A stretch of DNA of 33,970 bases from an uncultured Sutterella sp. (GTDB lineage Bacteria; Pseudomonadota; Gammaproteobacteria; Burkholderiales; Burkholderiaceae_F), in contig CAKQKT010000010.1 of NCBI GenBank assembly GCA_934249275.1, forward strand, positions 1-33,970, read 5' to 3'. Numbering within the stretch: the first letter of the stretch is position 1; every line of letters starts with the position of its first letter. Of the stretch, positions 17,788 to 26,774 are shown in pieces. A program made the position numbers and the translations under genes. Under the pieces are notes generated by a model, which was not told the DNA's origin, made no database searches, and saw nothing but the letters and a program-made list of their open reading frames with translations.

Positions 17788-19074
17788 TTACGCGGCAAGC
17801 GCGGCGGCAATGGCCGCGGCTGCGCCGGCAAGCGGAAGGGCCGTCTGTTCGGCATAAGCCGCTTCGCCTTCGCGAAGAGCCTTGACGGAAACCGTGCCGG
17901 CAGCGAGCTCGTCCTCGGCGGCAAAGACCGCAAAGCGGGCGCCGCTGGCGTCGGCCTTCTTCATCTGGCTCTTGAAGCCGGACTTGCCCGGATGCACCAT
18001 AACGCGCACGCCGGCGTCGCGAAGCGCTTCGGCGAGAAGCATCGCCTGAACCTGCGTGTCGCCGCCGTTATGAATGACGTAGACGTCGGTCTGGGTACGG
18101 GTCGGCACGCGGCCGCATTCGCGCATGAGTTCGATGACGCGTTCCATGCCCATGGCAAAGCCCACGCCCGGAGCCGGACGGCCGCCGAGCATTTCAATGA
18201 GCGGGTCGTAGCGGCCGCCGCCGCAGATCGTGCCCTGAGCGCCGAGCTTGTCCGTAATCCACTCGAAGACCGTGTGGTTGTAATAGTCAAGACCGCGGAC
18301 GAGACGCGGATTGATCACGTACTCGATGCCGGCGGCGGAAATGAGCTGCTCCATGCGGGCGAGGAAGGCGCGGCTGTCTTCGCCGAGGTAGTCGAGAAGA
18401 CGCGGAGCGGCGTTGACGAGATCCTGCATCTCGGGATTCTTCGTATCGAGAATGCGAAGCGGATTCGTGTAGAGACGGCGGCGGGCGTCCTCGTCGAGAA
18501 CGTCCTGATTGCCTTCGAAATACTTGATCAGGGCTTCGCGGTGAGCCTGGCGTTCCGGCAGAGCGCCGAGCGTGTTGAGCTCAAGACGAACTTCACCGAC
18601 GCCGAGCTCCTTCCAGATGCGGGCGAGCATCATGATCATTTCGGCATCGATGTCCGGGCCTTCCATGCCGAGCGCTTCAGCGCCGAGCTGGTGGAACTGA
18701 CGGTAGCGGCCGCGCTGCGGACGCTCGTGGCGGAACATCGGGCCGCAGTACCAGAGGCGCTGCGTGGTGCCGTAGAGAAGGCTGTGCTCATTCACGGAGC
18801 GAACAACGGCGGACGTGCATTCGGGACGCAGCGTAAGCTGGTCGCCGTTCATGCTGTCGGTAAAGGAATACATTTCCTTTTCGACGATGTCGGTCACTTC
18901 GCCGACGCCGCGGGTGAACACCTTCGTGTTTTCAAGGATCGGGGTGCGGATTTCCTGATAGCCGTAGCGTTCGAGAACGCCGACGGCCGTCTGCTGCAGG
19001 GTCTGCCAGACGGCGGCGTCTGCAGGGAGCATGTCGTTCATGCCCTTGACGCCGGCAAATTTTTCTTTGCTCAT
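17788..19074 (-). CDS. hisS: Histidine-tRNA ligase
   Basis: HisS charges tRNA-His. The 428-residue class II synthetase starts with the family motif [10 protein letters not shown] (residues 8-17) and contains the motif-2 region ([13 protein letters not shown], then [16 protein letters not shown]), the histidine signature [12 protein letters not shown] and the C-terminal anticodon domain. I chose the ATG at 19074 over one 21 codons upstream because the latter would overlap ispG. It starts 4 bases after the ispG stop and has only a weak AAAAGA site, so translation is probably coupled. Confidence 0.96.
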   Translation of the reverse strand: MSKEKFAGVKGMNDMLPADAAVWQTLQQTAVGVLERYGYQEIRTPILENTKVFTRGVGEVTDIVEKEMYSFTDSMNGDQLTLRPECTSAVVRSVNEHSLLYGTTQRLWYCGPMFRHERPQRGRYRQFHQLGAEALGMEGPDIDAEMIMMLARIWKELGVGEVRLELNTLGALPERQAHREALIKYFEGNQDVLDEDARRRLYTNPLRILDTKNPEMQDLVNAAPRLLDYLGEDSRAFLARMEQLISAAGIEYVINPRLVRGLDYYNHTVFEWITDKLGAQGTICGGGRYDPLIEMLGGRPAPGVGFAMGMERVIELMRECGRVPTRTQTDVYVIHNGGDTQVQAMLLAEALRDAGVRVMVHPGKSGFKSQMKKADASGARFAVFAAEDELAAGTVSVKALREGEAAYAEQTALPLAGAAAAIAAALAA

Positions 19075-19078
19075 TCTT

Positions 19079-20341
19079 TTAAATATCGGATTGCCCACGG
19101 GCCAAAGCACCGTAGGTCGTTTGGACGAATTCTTCAATCATAGCGTGAAAGCGGGCCTGCATGTCATCGCCCTTAAGGGCGCAGACCTTCTCTCCGCGGA
19201 CATAGACGGGAGCGACGGGGCTTTCGCCGGAACCCGGCAGGCTGATACCGATGTCGGCCTGACGGCTTTCGCCCGGGCCGTTGACGACGCAGCCCATCAC
19301 GGCAACCGTCATATTTTCAACGCCCGGACACGAGGCGCGCCAGTCGGGCATGCGAGAGCGGAGATACTCCTGCGTACCGGCGGCGAGACGCTGGAAAAGG
19401 TCGGACGTGGTGCGGCCGCATCCCGGGCAGCTGGTGACCATCGGCGTAAAGCTCCTCAGACCCATGCACTGCAGGATCTCCTGCGCAACGACGACCTCTT
19501 CGGTGCGGGGTGCGCCCGGAGAAGGCGTGAGCGAGACGCGGATCGTGTCGCCGATGCCTTCCTGAAGAAGAACGGAAAGCGCCGCGGTCGAAGCGACGAT
19601 GCCCTTGGAGCCGATGCCGGCCTCGGTAAGACCGAGATGAAGCGCGTAGTCGGCCCGCTTGGCAAGCATGCGGTAGACGGCAATCAGGCCCTGAACCTCG
19701 GAAACCTTTGCGCTCAGGACGATGCGGTCGGCCGGAAGCCCCAGCTTCACGGCCATGTCGGCGCTCTGCACGGCGCTTTCGACGAGCGCGGCGCGAAGCA
19801 CCGCATCGGGCGCGAGCGGATGCTCAAGCGCATTGTTCTCGTCCATCATGCGGGCGAGGAGCGACTGATCGAGAGAACCCCAGTTGACGCCGATGCGAAC
19901 GGCAGCACCGTACTTCCTGGCGCACTCGATCATGGAGGCGAAATTCTCCATGCCCTTTTCGCCCTTGCCGACGTTGCCCGGATTGATGCGGTACTTGGAA
20001 AGCGCAGCGGCGCACTCCGGATAATCGGCAAGGAGCTTGTGACCGTTGTAATGGAAGTCGCCCACAAGCGGAACATGGCAGCCCGCGCGGTCGAGCTCCT
20101 CGCGAATTCGGGCGACGCCGCGGGCGGCATCGGGCGTGTTGACGGTGAGGCGGACGAGCTCGCTGCCCGCGCGCGCAAGCGCGAGCACCTGAGCGACGCT
20201 CGACTCGACGTCGGCCGTCGAAGTGTTCGTCATCGACTGCACGACGATCGGGTTCAAACCGCCGATCGTCACGACGCGATCGCCCCATGCGACCTTGACG
20301 GCATGAGTCTTGCGGCGAAAGTCAAGGGTGTTTTCCGACAC
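19079..20341 (-). CDS. ispG: 4-hydroxy-3-methylbut-2-enyl diphosphate synthase (IspG/GcpE)
   Basis: IspG carries out the next-to-last step of the non-mevalonate isoprenoid pathway, using a 4Fe-4S cluster. The 420-residue protein has the N-terminal [11 protein letters not shown] motif and the C-terminal cluster ligands: [10 protein letters not shown] (two Cys) and GCVVNGPGE (one Cys). The start is a GTG at 20341 with GGAG upstream. Two hairpins lie between it and rodZ. Confidence 0.95.
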   Translation of the reverse strand: MSENTLDFRRKTHAVKVAWGDRVVTIGGLNPIVVQSMTNTSTADVESSVAQVLALARAGSELVRLTVNTPDAARGVARIREELDRAGCHVPLVGDFHYNGHKLLADYPECAAALSKYRINPGNVGKGEKGMENFASMIECARKYGAAVRIGVNWGSLDQSLLARMMDENNALEHPLAPDAVLRAALVESAVQSADMAVKLGLPADRIVLSAKVSEVQGLIAVYRMLAKRADYALHLGLTEAGIGSKGIVASTAALSVLLQEGIGDTIRVSLTPSPGAPRTEEVVVAQEILQCMGLRSFTPMVTSCPGCGRTTSDLFQRLAAGTQEYLRSRMPDWRASCPGVENMTVAVMGCVVNGPGESRQADIGISLPGSGESPVAPVYVRGEKVCALKGDDMQARFHAMIEEFVQTTYGALARGQSDI

Positions 20342-20362
20342 GGCTTAAGTCTCCGGGAAATG

Positions 20363-20408
20363 CACACCGGCCGGAGGCCGGTGTGAAAAGAGCGGCCCGA
20401 AGGCCGCT
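20363..20408 (-). terminator. Tandem hairpins between rodZ and ispG
   Basis: Two perfect hairpins: AGCGGCC/GGCCGCT with a 4-base loop (20391-20408), followed on the minus strand by CTTTTC, then CACACCGGCC/GGCCGGTGTG with a 3-base loop (20363-20385). The first may be a weak terminator of rodZ. The second ends about 10 bases before the ispG ribosome site. Confidence 0.6.
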
Positions 20409-20423
20409 GCTCTGTTGAATCTT

Positions 20424-21389
20424 TTACTTCACCACGAAGCGGCAGATGCCGTTTCGGGTGGACTTGTCAAGCTCGAAGGATCGGCCGTCGACCGTGATCG
20501 TCATGGCGGAGGCATTGCCCACCGTGACGCGAGCGCCGACGGGAACGTTCAGAACCTCGCTGCCGCCCGCAGCCATCTCCTTGGCGAAGAGGTTGCGGCC
20601 GTTGGGCAGAAGAATCTGCACCCAGCAGGCGCCCGAAGTCGAAAGAGCAACGCGGCGCTCGGATACAACGGCAGCCTGTTCCTGTGCGCGAGCCTTTTCA
20701 GCCCGGGCCTTCTCGGCTGCGGCCTTTTCAGCAGCGGCCTTTTCCGCGGCCGCCTTTTGAGCGGCGGCCTTCTCGGAAGCAGCCTTTTCAGCCGCCTCCT
20801 TTTCCGCCGCTGTCTTGTCAGCGGCAGTCTTTTCGGCCTCGGCCTTCTCTTCGGCGGCCTTGGCTTCGGCCGTCATTTCAGGCGCGGCCTCGGGGGCCTG
20901 AGCTTTCTGAACGTCAGCTGCCGGAGCGGGCAGTTCACCCCCGGGCTCGGCGGCGCTCATGCTCGACCAGACATACCAGCCGCCGGCGCATGCAAGCACC
21001 ACGGCGACGGCAATGGCGGCAGCCTTGATGCCGGTGCGGGAGCCGGAAGCGCTGACGACGGTTTCCGTGTTGGGATCGTGATCGGGAATAACGCCGACGC
21101 TTGCAGCGCCGTAGCGGGCGCTGTAGTCGGCCACGAGCGGATCGGAATCGAGTCCAAGAACCTGGGCGACGCCGCGAATGAAGGCGCGCACGTAGACCGG
21201 TTCGGGAAGCTCGTCAAGTGTTTCGTCCTCAAGAGCGCGAACCTGCTGAACCGACAGGCGGGAGCGCGCGGCCATGTCGCCGATGGAAATGCCCTGAGCT
21301 TCGCGGGCGCGCTTGAGTGCGGCGCCGAAGCCTTCGGCGGGTGCCGAATGCAGGATCGGCTCGTTCATGTCAGACGTTTCTTGGGCCAT
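20424..21389 (-). CDS. rodZ: RodZ-like cytoskeletal/HTH membrane protein
   Basis: RodZ links MreB filaments to the cell-wall elongation machinery. The 321-residue protein has the cytoplasmic HTH_25 domain (about 20-95, LKRAREAQGISIGDMA), one membrane segment (about 121-141), a long Ala/Lys/Glu-rich coiled stretch (about 172-238, repeated EKAAA units) and the C-terminal RodZ/DUF4115 beta domain (about 244-321, ACWVQILLPNGR). AAGGAAG precedes the ATG at 21389. The Ala/Lys repeats are expanded, probably a flexible periplasmic spacer. Confidence 0.88.
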   Translation of the reverse strand: MAQETSDMNEPILHSAPAEGFGAALKRAREAQGISIGDMAARSRLSVQQVRALEDETLDELPEPVYVRAFIRGVAQVLGLDSDPLVADYSARYGAASVGVIPDHDPNTETVVSASGSRTGIKAAAIAVAVVLACAGGWYVWSSMSAAEPGGELPAPAADVQKAQAPEAAPEMTAEAKAAEEKAEAEKTAADKTAAEKEAAEKAASEKAAAQKAAAEKAAAEKAAAEKARAEKARAQEQAAVVSERRVALSTSGACWVQILLPNGRNLFAKEMAAGGSEVLNVPVGARVTVGNASAMTITVDGRSFELDKSTRNGICRFVVK

Positions 21390-21471
21390 GGCGCTTCCTT
21401 CCGGAATTTTCTAGGTGTTCAGTGGATCGGCGCCGCGGGCCCTCACGGCCCGCGCACGTCTCTGCCGGGGC

Positions 21472-22644
21472 TTACTCTTGGCGGCGAGCCGCCTGAAGGA
21501 GCGATGCGGCCTCGGCCTTCTGCTGCGCAAGGCGCTCTGCGCGGCGGGTGCGGTCGCGCACCTCGCCCGCGAGCTGACCACACGCGGCATCGATGTCGTC
21601 CCCTCGCGTCTTGCGGACCGTCGTCACGATGCCGGCCTCGTTGAGGCGGCGGCAGAACGCGAGAACCTGCTCGCGCTCGGGCTTGCGCAGATCCGACTGC
21701 GTGAAGGGATTGAAGGGAATCAGATTGAACTTGCACGGCACGTCTTCGCGGCGCACGAGTTCGATGAGTTCGTCGGCCTGCTCAAGGCGGTCGTTGATGC
21801 CGCCGAGCATGACGTACTCGAAGGTGATGAAGTCGCGCGGAGCCACCTTGAGGTAGCGGCGGCACGCGGCCATCAGGTCGGCAAGCGGATGCTTGCGGTT
21901 GACCGGCATGAGCTTGTCGCGCAGCGCATCGTTGCCCGCATGCAGGCTCACGGCGAGCGCAACGGGACTGTCCTCCGCGAGCTTGTCCATCTGACGGACG
22001 AGACCCGACGTGGAGACGGTGACGCGGCGGCGGGAGAGCCCGTAGCCGTTGTCGTCAAGGAAGATGTGCAGCGCGCGCAGAACATTGTCGAGATTCTGGA
22101 GCGGCTCGCCCATCCCCATGAGCACGACGTTGGAGATAATGCGGTCATTGGGGTCCGTCACACCTGCGTCGCGGCGCAGTTCGCGTTCGGCCCACCAAAG
22201 CTGGCCCACGATCTCGGCGGTCGTGAGATTGCGGTTGAAGCCCTGCTTGCCCGTAGAGCAGAAGAGGCAGCCCATGGCGCACCCCGCCTGCGTGGAAATG
22301 CAGAGCGTGCCGCGGTCATCCTCGGGGATGAACACCGATTCGACCGCGTTTCCGTTGCCGACCTCAAAGAGCCACTTGCGCGTGCCGTCAGCCGACTTCT
22401 TTTCGGTGATGGGCACGGGAGGACGCACTTCGGCCATGTCCTTCAGCTTGGCTCGGAACGCCTTCGCAAGGTTCGTCATGTTGTCGAAGTCGCCTTCGAC
22501 ATGACGATGGAGCCAGCGCGAAAGCTGAGTTGCACGGAAGGCCTTTTCGCCGATGCCGGCACACCATGCGGTAAGTCCTTCATGATCAAAGTCGAGAAGG
22601 TTCACCTTGGGAGCGGCAGCAGACTCTTTGACGTTGTCGGTCAC
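21472..22644 (-). CDS. rlmN: Dual-specificity RNA methyltransferase RlmN
   Basis: RlmN puts the C2 methyl group on A2503 of 23S rRNA and A37 of some tRNAs. The 390-residue radical-SAM protein has the cluster motif C-x3-C-x2-C (C122, C126, C129), the nearby catalytic Cys (C115, in GTLCISTQ) and a second C-terminal Cys in AACGQLAG. The start is a GTG at 22644 with GAGGA upstream. It is 29 bases after ndk and probably co-transcribed with it. Confidence 0.95.
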   Translation of the reverse strand: MTDNVKESAAAPKVNLLDFDHEGLTAWCAGIGEKAFRATQLSRWLHRHVEGDFDNMTNLAKAFRAKLKDMAEVRPPVPITEKKSADGTRKWLFEVGNGNAVESVFIPEDDRGTLCISTQAGCAMGCLFCSTGKQGFNRNLTTAEIVGQLWWAERELRRDAGVTDPNDRIISNVVLMGMGEPLQNLDNVLRALHIFLDDNGYGLSRRRVTVSTSGLVRQMDKLAEDSPVALAVSLHAGNDALRDKLMPVNRKHPLADLMAACRRYLKVAPRDFITFEYVMLGGINDRLEQADELIELVRREDVPCKFNLIPFNPFTQSDLRKPEREQVLAFCRRLNEAGIVTTVRKTRGDDIDAACGQLAGEVRDRTRRAERLAQQKAEAASLLQAARRQE

Positions 22645-22673
22645 GTATTTTTCCTCACTGAGTTCGCAGCAGA

Positions 22674-23099
22674 TTAGCGGCTGTGAATGGCGAGAGCCGG
22701 GAAGAAGTAGGCGATTTCAACGGCGGCCGTTTCCGGAGCGTCGGAACCGTGGACGGCGTTGGCGTCGATGCTTTCAGCGAAGTCGGCGCGGATCGTGCCG
22801 GCGGCAGCCTTCTTCGGGTCGGTAGCGCCCATGAGTTCGCGGTTCTTGAGAATGGCGCCTTCGCCTTCGAGAACCTGGATCATGACCGGGCCGGACGTCA
22901 TGAAGGAGACGAGATCCTTGAAGAAGGGACGTTCCTTGTGAACGGCGTAGAAGCCTTCGGCTTCAGCCTGGGAAAGCTGGCGCATCTGAGCGGCAACGAT
23001 CTTGAGGCCGTTCGTTTCGAAGCGGGAGTAGATCTTGCCGATGACGTTCTTGGCAACGGCGTCCGGCTTGATGATGGAGAGGGTGCGTTCAATAGCCAT
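22674..23099 (-). CDS. ndk: Nucleoside diphosphate kinase
   Basis: Ndk balances nucleoside triphosphate pools by a ping-pong phosphotransfer through a histidine. The 141-residue protein has the N-terminal [10 protein letters not shown] and the active-site motif [10 protein letters not shown], with the phosphorylated His at 117. Length is standard. AGAGAG precedes the ATG at 23099. The leader holds two terminator-like hairpins (listed separately). Confidence 0.97.
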   Translation of the reverse strand: MAIERTLSIIKPDAVAKNVIGKIYSRFETNGLKIVAAQMRQLSQAEAEGFYAVHKERPFFKDLVSFMTSGPVMIQVLEGEGAILKNRELMGATDPKKAAAGTIRADFAESIDANAVHGSDAPETAAVEIAYFFPALAIHSR

Positions 23100-23114
23100 T
23101 TTGTTCTCTCTGAG

Positions 23115-23178
23115 AAAAAGCCCGGAAAAAAGGCTCCGGGACGTAAAAAAACCGATAAAAGGGAGCGGCTCTGCTCCC
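23115..23178 (-). promoter_or_regulatory. Two terminator-like hairpins in the ndk leader
   Basis: On the minus strand, GGGAGC/GCTCCC (23161-23178) is followed by TTTTAT and, eight bases on, a further T7 run. Then CCCGGA/TCCGGG (23121-23140) is followed by CTTTTTC. Both precede the ndk start in the same orientation. They could end transcription coming from upstream, or act as attenuators of ndk. Confidence 0.5.
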
Positions 23179-23405
23179 TTTCATACTGAACGAATGATTT
23201 TAGCACGAGGCCGCAGACACGCCCCCTGTCAACCCCGCCTTTTTCGTTTGGCTACAACAAGATTCAATCCGCCACAAGATGCCGGCAAGCCTGATCGCCG
23301 CCCGAACGCCGCCCAAGCGAAGGCATCGTTCGCATCCTCTTCGATCGCCTGCCGCTGATGGACGGGTTTGTCAGCGTTTCTTATTCCATGCAAGTCGTGG
23401 CAAAA

Positions 23406-23434
23406 TTGCACCTGCGGGAAATATCTCCTATGCT
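23406..23434 (+). promoter_or_regulatory. Sigma-70-type promoter of the unknown gene at 23472
   Basis: TTGCAC (23406-23411), a 17-base spacer, and TATGCT (23429-23434). The expected start, near 23441, leaves a 31-base leader before the ATG at 23472. Confidence 0.6.
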
Positions 23435-23471
23435 GAGGACTTCCGGCGCTCACTACTTCGGATTCATACCC

Positions 23472-24077
23472 ATGCCCACCAACAACCAAGATAAGCACGA
23501 CAAGCCCGTCAATCGTCCGGTCGACAAGATCTTTGCCGAGAATCTCGGCGCCACCTTCGCCGGCTGCGTGCGCGACCTCACCGGTTCCCTCTTCAACAAG
23601 GAAGTGGCGAAAGCGGCAAACGTGAGCCTCTGCCCGATTCCGTTCCTCGGCACCGAAGCCAAATGCCGGTTCAAGGCCTTCTGGGGGGCCGCTCTTCAGG
23701 CGATCGCAATCCGCATTGCCATTGAGAACCTGCCCGCCTACGCTGATGAGAAGCTTCTCAAGAAGACGCTCTTCCAGATGCAGAACTTCGTCGACCAGGC
23801 GCTCGGCCGTCCGGTCTTTTCCAAGATGTCCCCCGAAGACGTCGAACGCTACAGCACGATCCGCAGCCGCATGACGCAGGCCGCGCTCGCCCCCGGATCC
23901 GACAAGGAATCCATGGCCCGCGTCTTTCTTTCGCTCGTGCACGACATCCCCGCCGACTCGGTTCCCGATTCCCGTATCAATGAAACCGCCACCCACATCG
24001 GCATCTCCATGGGACTCTTCAAGCGACTGCTCGAGATTTCACTCAATTCCCCGAATTCCTGGACGCGTCCCAAGTAG
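23472..24077 (+). CDS. Unrecognised protein of 201 residues
   Basis: I do not recognise this protein. It is soluble in appearance: no signal peptide, a polar N-terminus (PTNNQDKHDKPVN), an alpha-helical middle with a hydrophobic stretch near 60-78 (FWGAALQAIAIRIAIE), and a C-terminal helix-turn-helix-like pattern (INETATHIGISMGLFKRLLEI, near 171-190) that could bind DNA but is not convincing. It has two Cys (near 37 and 58). It is a single plus-strand gene with its own promoter and terminator, convergent with a GntR-like regulator. The ATG at 23472 is chosen because an earlier in-frame ATG lies in the -10 box. Codon use matches its neighbours, so it looks native. Confidence 0.75.
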   Translation: MPTNNQDKHDKPVNRPVDKIFAENLGATFAGCVRDLTGSLFNKEVAKAANVSLCPIPFLGTEAKCRFKAFWGAALQAIAIRIAIENLPAYADEKLLKKTLFQMQNFVDQALGRPVFSKMSPEDVERYSTIRSRMTQAALAPGSDKESMARVFLSLVHDIPADSVPDSRINETATHIGISMGLFKRLLEISLNSPNSWTRPK

Positions 24078-24088
24078 CCTCGCGTCTC

Positions 24089-24115
24089 AAGGCGGCTCGG
24101 CGGAGCCGCCTTTTT
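24089..24115 (+). terminator. Intrinsic terminator of the unknown gene
   Basis: An 8-bp stem GGCGGCTC/GAGCCGCC with a GGCG loop and five T (24111-24115), right after the stop. Confidence 0.88.
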
Positions 24116-24181
24116 CATACCTACAAAAAGACCGGCAAGGCTCATCGAACCCGCCAGCCTGAAGCTAAAAATCAAGCGCCG

Positions 24182-24946
24182 TTACTTTCCGGCCTTTTCA
24201 GACTTTTCGGCCTTTTCACCCGACTTTCCGGAAGCCTTTTCGTCCGTCTTCTTCGGGGATTCAGGCTTCGGAAACACAAGCTTGAAGAGTTCCTCAAGCT
24301 CGGCCACGACCTTCTTGCGGCGCCCTTTGAGAAGCTCCTTCAGAACGCCCCGACAAGCGGAGGCAAGTTCCGCGGGATCGAGCTTCAGATCGTAGGCTTC
24401 GCGGCGAGCGGCCTGGCGAACGGCAAGGCGCACGCAGAGCGCCGTGTAGCGGTTCCCGTCAACAGCCGCCAAATCCGTCAGAAACTCCAGAACGGCGGCG
24501 CGGCGTTCGACCGGCGTGCGGACATTGCCCACAACTTCAATCTGCGCCTCAAGCTCGGCCAGCTTGTCGGGATTGATCTTGTCCATGATGACGGGAACGA
24601 GCCCGCAGACGAGATCCCGGGCAGAGCCCTCGAACTCCTCTGCAGGCAGACCGGCGACTGAGAGAAGATGATCGACGCGATCGGCCAGATCCTCGTGCGT
24701 GACCGTCTTCACGGTCGAGCCTCCGTGCTTGACCCTCTCGAGCACGCCGGCCTGATTCAAAGCCTCGATGGCCTTGCGAACCTTGTAGCGGGTGACCCCG
24801 AAACGCTCTGCGAGCTGGGATTCGCTCTCAAGCTTGAAGCCCGGCTTTGCAAAGCATTCGAACATGTAGGCGTCAAAAGCCTCCCTGAAGGCCGCATCGG
24901 CCTCGCGGCGGGCCTGAGCCCTTTCCCTGACTGCGGCTCTCGTCAT
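24182..24946 (-). CDS. GntR-family-like transcriptional regulator
   Basis: The 254-residue protein has a winged-helix DNA-binding domain at about 33-82. The pattern LESESQLAERFGVTRYKVRKAI, then EALNQAGVLERVKHGGSTV is the GntR signature. The effector half is helical (about 100-215) and could be an FCD-like domain, but its metal-binding residues are not clear. The last 30 residues are a Lys/Glu/Ser-rich tail (KKTDEKASGKSGEKAEKSEK), unusual for GntR proteins. The ATG at 24946 has AGGAGG upstream. The target genes cannot be read, but a palindrome over its own -35 box suggests it controls itself. Confidence 0.75.
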   Translation of the reverse strand: MTRAAVRERAQARREADAAFREAFDAYMFECFAKPGFKLESESQLAERFGVTRYKVRKAIEALNQAGVLERVKHGGSTVKTVTHEDLADRVDHLLSVAGLPAEEFEGSARDLVCGLVPVIMDKINPDKLAELEAQIEVVGNVRTPVERRAAVLEFLTDLAAVDGNRYTALCVRLAVRQAARREAYDLKLDPAELASACRGVLKELLKGRRKKVVAELEELFKLVFPKPESPKKTDEKASGKSGEKAEKSEKAGK

Positions 24947-24990
24947 AGTCAAATCCTCCTTGATCCCTAAAAAACGGACCTTTTGCAATC

Positions 24991-25023
24991 ATTGTAGCGC
25001 GGCCAAAAATATAAGTCGACTTA
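24991..25023 (-). promoter_or_regulatory. Promoter of the GntR-like gene with an overlapping palindromic operator
   Basis: On the minus strand, TCGACT (25014-25019) lies 17 bases from TACAAT (24991-24996). The perfect 12-base palindrome TAAGTCGACTTA (25012-25023) covers the -35 box entirely. A palindrome here is a good place for autorepression by a dimeric regulator. Confidence 0.55.
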
Positions 25024-25094
25024 ACTTCCGTTATTTTATTTTCCCTTTTGCGAGAAGGAAAAACAGACTTCTCCATGCAAGTCGCCGGCATATG

Positions 25095-25134
25095 AAAAAA
25101 GCGCCGTGACGGCGGTCCGTCCGGCGCTTTTCGA
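25095..25134 (-). terminator. Terminator of rlmD
   Basis: A two-part stem: GCGCCG/CGGCGC outside and GACGG/CCGTC inside with a CGGT loop (25101-25127). On the minus strand it runs into six T (25095-25100). Confidence 0.8.
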
Positions 25135-25177
25135 CTTGTTCCCCGAACCGGCGATCGGATTCGGGGAGCTCCGCAAT

Positions 25178-26632
25178 TTACTGAGGAAGGTTCATCTTGA
25201 CATCGTCATCACCCGAAGCGGCGATGCGGCGTTCGATAGCCTCGGCTTCTTCGGTCTTCTTCTCGGGCTTGGGACCCGGTTCGAGAACGGCGATGGACTC
25301 GACATGGCCCGTGTGCGGGAACATGTTCATGATGCCGGCGGCGCGGATGTGCCAGCCGCCCTCGTGATAGAGGATGGCGCAGTCTCGGGCAAGCGTGGCG
25401 GGGTTGCAGGAAACATAGACGACGCGGGCCGGACGCTTGTCGGTCGCAGCGAGAACGCGGGAGAGCGCAAGAGCGCCTTCGCGCGGCGGGTCGATGAGAA
25501 CACGGTCGATGCCGCCCATCTTCTTCCAGAGGGCATCCCAGTCGGCTTCGCACCAGGTGAAGAGATTGCGGGCGACGAAGTCGGTCTTGTCGGCCAGACC
25601 GTTGTCGGCTGCGCCCTGGCGGGCGCGTGCGACGAGCGCGTCGGAGCCTTCGATGCCGGTCACGTGCGAAGAGCGCGTGGCGAGCGGCAGCGTAAAGTTG
25701 CCCAGACCGCAGAAGAAGTCGGCGACCTTGTGTTCGGGCTCAACGCCGAGAAGACGGACGGCGCGGCCGACCATAGTTTCGTTGAGCTCATGGTTGACCT
25801 GCGTGAAGTCTGTCGGCTTGAAGTTGATGCGAACGCCGAACTCGGGCAGCTGAAGGCCGAGCGCATCAATATTGGCCGGATCGACCGGATGGGCGGAATC
25901 CGGACCCTTGGGCTGGAGCCAGATGTCGGCGTTGTGCTCGGCGCCGAACGCATTGAGAAGAGCCATGTCTTCATCGGTCGGCGTTTCGAGAACGCGGAAG
26001 ACGAGGGCCGTGCGGCCGTTGCCGCCGACGGCGACTTCGATCTGCGGCATGCGCTGGCGGATGGAGAGCTTGGAAACGAGCTCGCGCATCGGCATGATCA
26101 TGTCGGAGACGTTCTTCGTGAGGATGTGGCACTCCTTCATCTCGGCAACGTAGGAGGAGGACTTTTCATGAAAGCCCACAAGCACGCCTCCCTTCTTGGC
26201 AACGTCGCGAACGGTGAGACGGGCGCGGTGGCGGTAGTTCCAGAACGGACCGTAGATCGGCGTGATCACCTGTTCCGGGCGCACGCGGCCGATGTGCCAG
26301 AGCGTGTCGAGAAGCGTGAGCTCCTTGTAGGCAACCTGAGCGCGGGGCTCGAGATGCTGCATGGCGCAGCCGCCGCAGCTTCCCGGGCCGTGGCCGAACT
26401 TGGGACAGCGGGGCTTGACGCGCTGGACGCTTTCGCGATGGACCTGGGCGACGCGGCCGATTTCAAAGCTGGTCTTGTTGCGAATACGCTCGTAGGTGAC
26501 GAGCTCGCCCGGAAGGGCGCCCTCGATGAAGACGACCTTGCCGTCGTGGTGGCCCACACCGCGGCCTTCCTGATCGAGGCGTTCGACCTCGACCGTGAAG
26601 TATTCGGGGGTTTTCTCTTTGCGTCGTGCCAT
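25178..26632 (-). CDS. rlmD: 23S rRNA (uracil-C5)-methyltransferase RlmD
   Basis: RlmD methylates U1939 of 23S rRNA. The 484-residue protein has an N-terminal TRAM-like domain (about 10-65), four Fe-S cluster cysteines (C76, C86, C89 and C168), the SAM-binding DFFCGLGNFTLPLA and the catalytic cysteine in VYVSCNPATLARD. An acidic/Lys-rich C-terminal tail (about 455-475) extends beyond the core. The ATG at 26632 follows AGAGAG; an earlier ATG is less likely. It is downstream of nlpD behind a terminator. Confidence 0.93.
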   Translation of the reverse strand: MARRKEKTPEYFTVEVERLDQEGRGVGHHDGKVVFIEGALPGELVTYERIRNKTSFEIGRVAQVHRESVQRVKPRCPKFGHGPGSCGGCAMQHLEPRAQVAYKELTLLDTLWHIGRVRPEQVITPIYGPFWNYRHRARLTVRDVAKKGGVLVGFHEKSSSYVAEMKECHILTKNVSDMIMPMRELVSKLSIRQRMPQIEVAVGGNGRTALVFRVLETPTDEDMALLNAFGAEHNADIWLQPKGPDSAHPVDPANIDALGLQLPEFGVRINFKPTDFTQVNHELNETMVGRAVRLLGVEPEHKVADFFCGLGNFTLPLATRSSHVTGIEGSDALVARARQGAADNGLADKTDFVARNLFTWCEADWDALWKKMGGIDRVLIDPPREGALALSRVLAATDKRPARVVYVSCNPATLARDCAILYHEGGWHIRAAGIMNMFPHTGHVESIAVLEPGPKPEKKTEEAEAIERRIAASGDDDVKMNLPQ

Positions 26633-26717
26633 GACTGTTAACTCTCTATAAAACAGGGGTCCCGGGGCGGCCGACTTCATCCAGCCGTCCTCAAAAATTC
26701 AGGTAGGAGACTTTACC

Positions 26718-26758
26718 AAAAAGAAGAGCGCCTGGCGAAAAAGCCGGCGCTCTTTTTT
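26718..26758. terminator. Bidirectional terminator after nlpD
   Basis: Stem AAGAGCGCC (26724-26732) / GGCGCTCTT (26746-26754). A tract on the left and T tract on the right. It stops nlpD on the minus strand, so rlmD needs its own promoter in the 85 bases before its start. Confidence 0.85.
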
Positions 26759-26774
26759 GCAGTTCCTCTTCAGA

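Larger units (their letters stand above)
23100..23471. other. Gene-free divergent region between ndk and the unknown plus-strand gene
   Basis: The left half is the ndk leader, with two hairpins. The right half carries the promoter of the unknown gene at 23472 (see 23406-23434). The middle (about 23220-23400) has no structure I can name. Confidence 0.55.

Noticed and set aside
20700..20880. Repeated Ala/Lys/Glu codons in rodZ, considered as a DNA repeat element
   Set aside because: The repeats are imperfect at DNA level and explained by the protein's coiled spacer.
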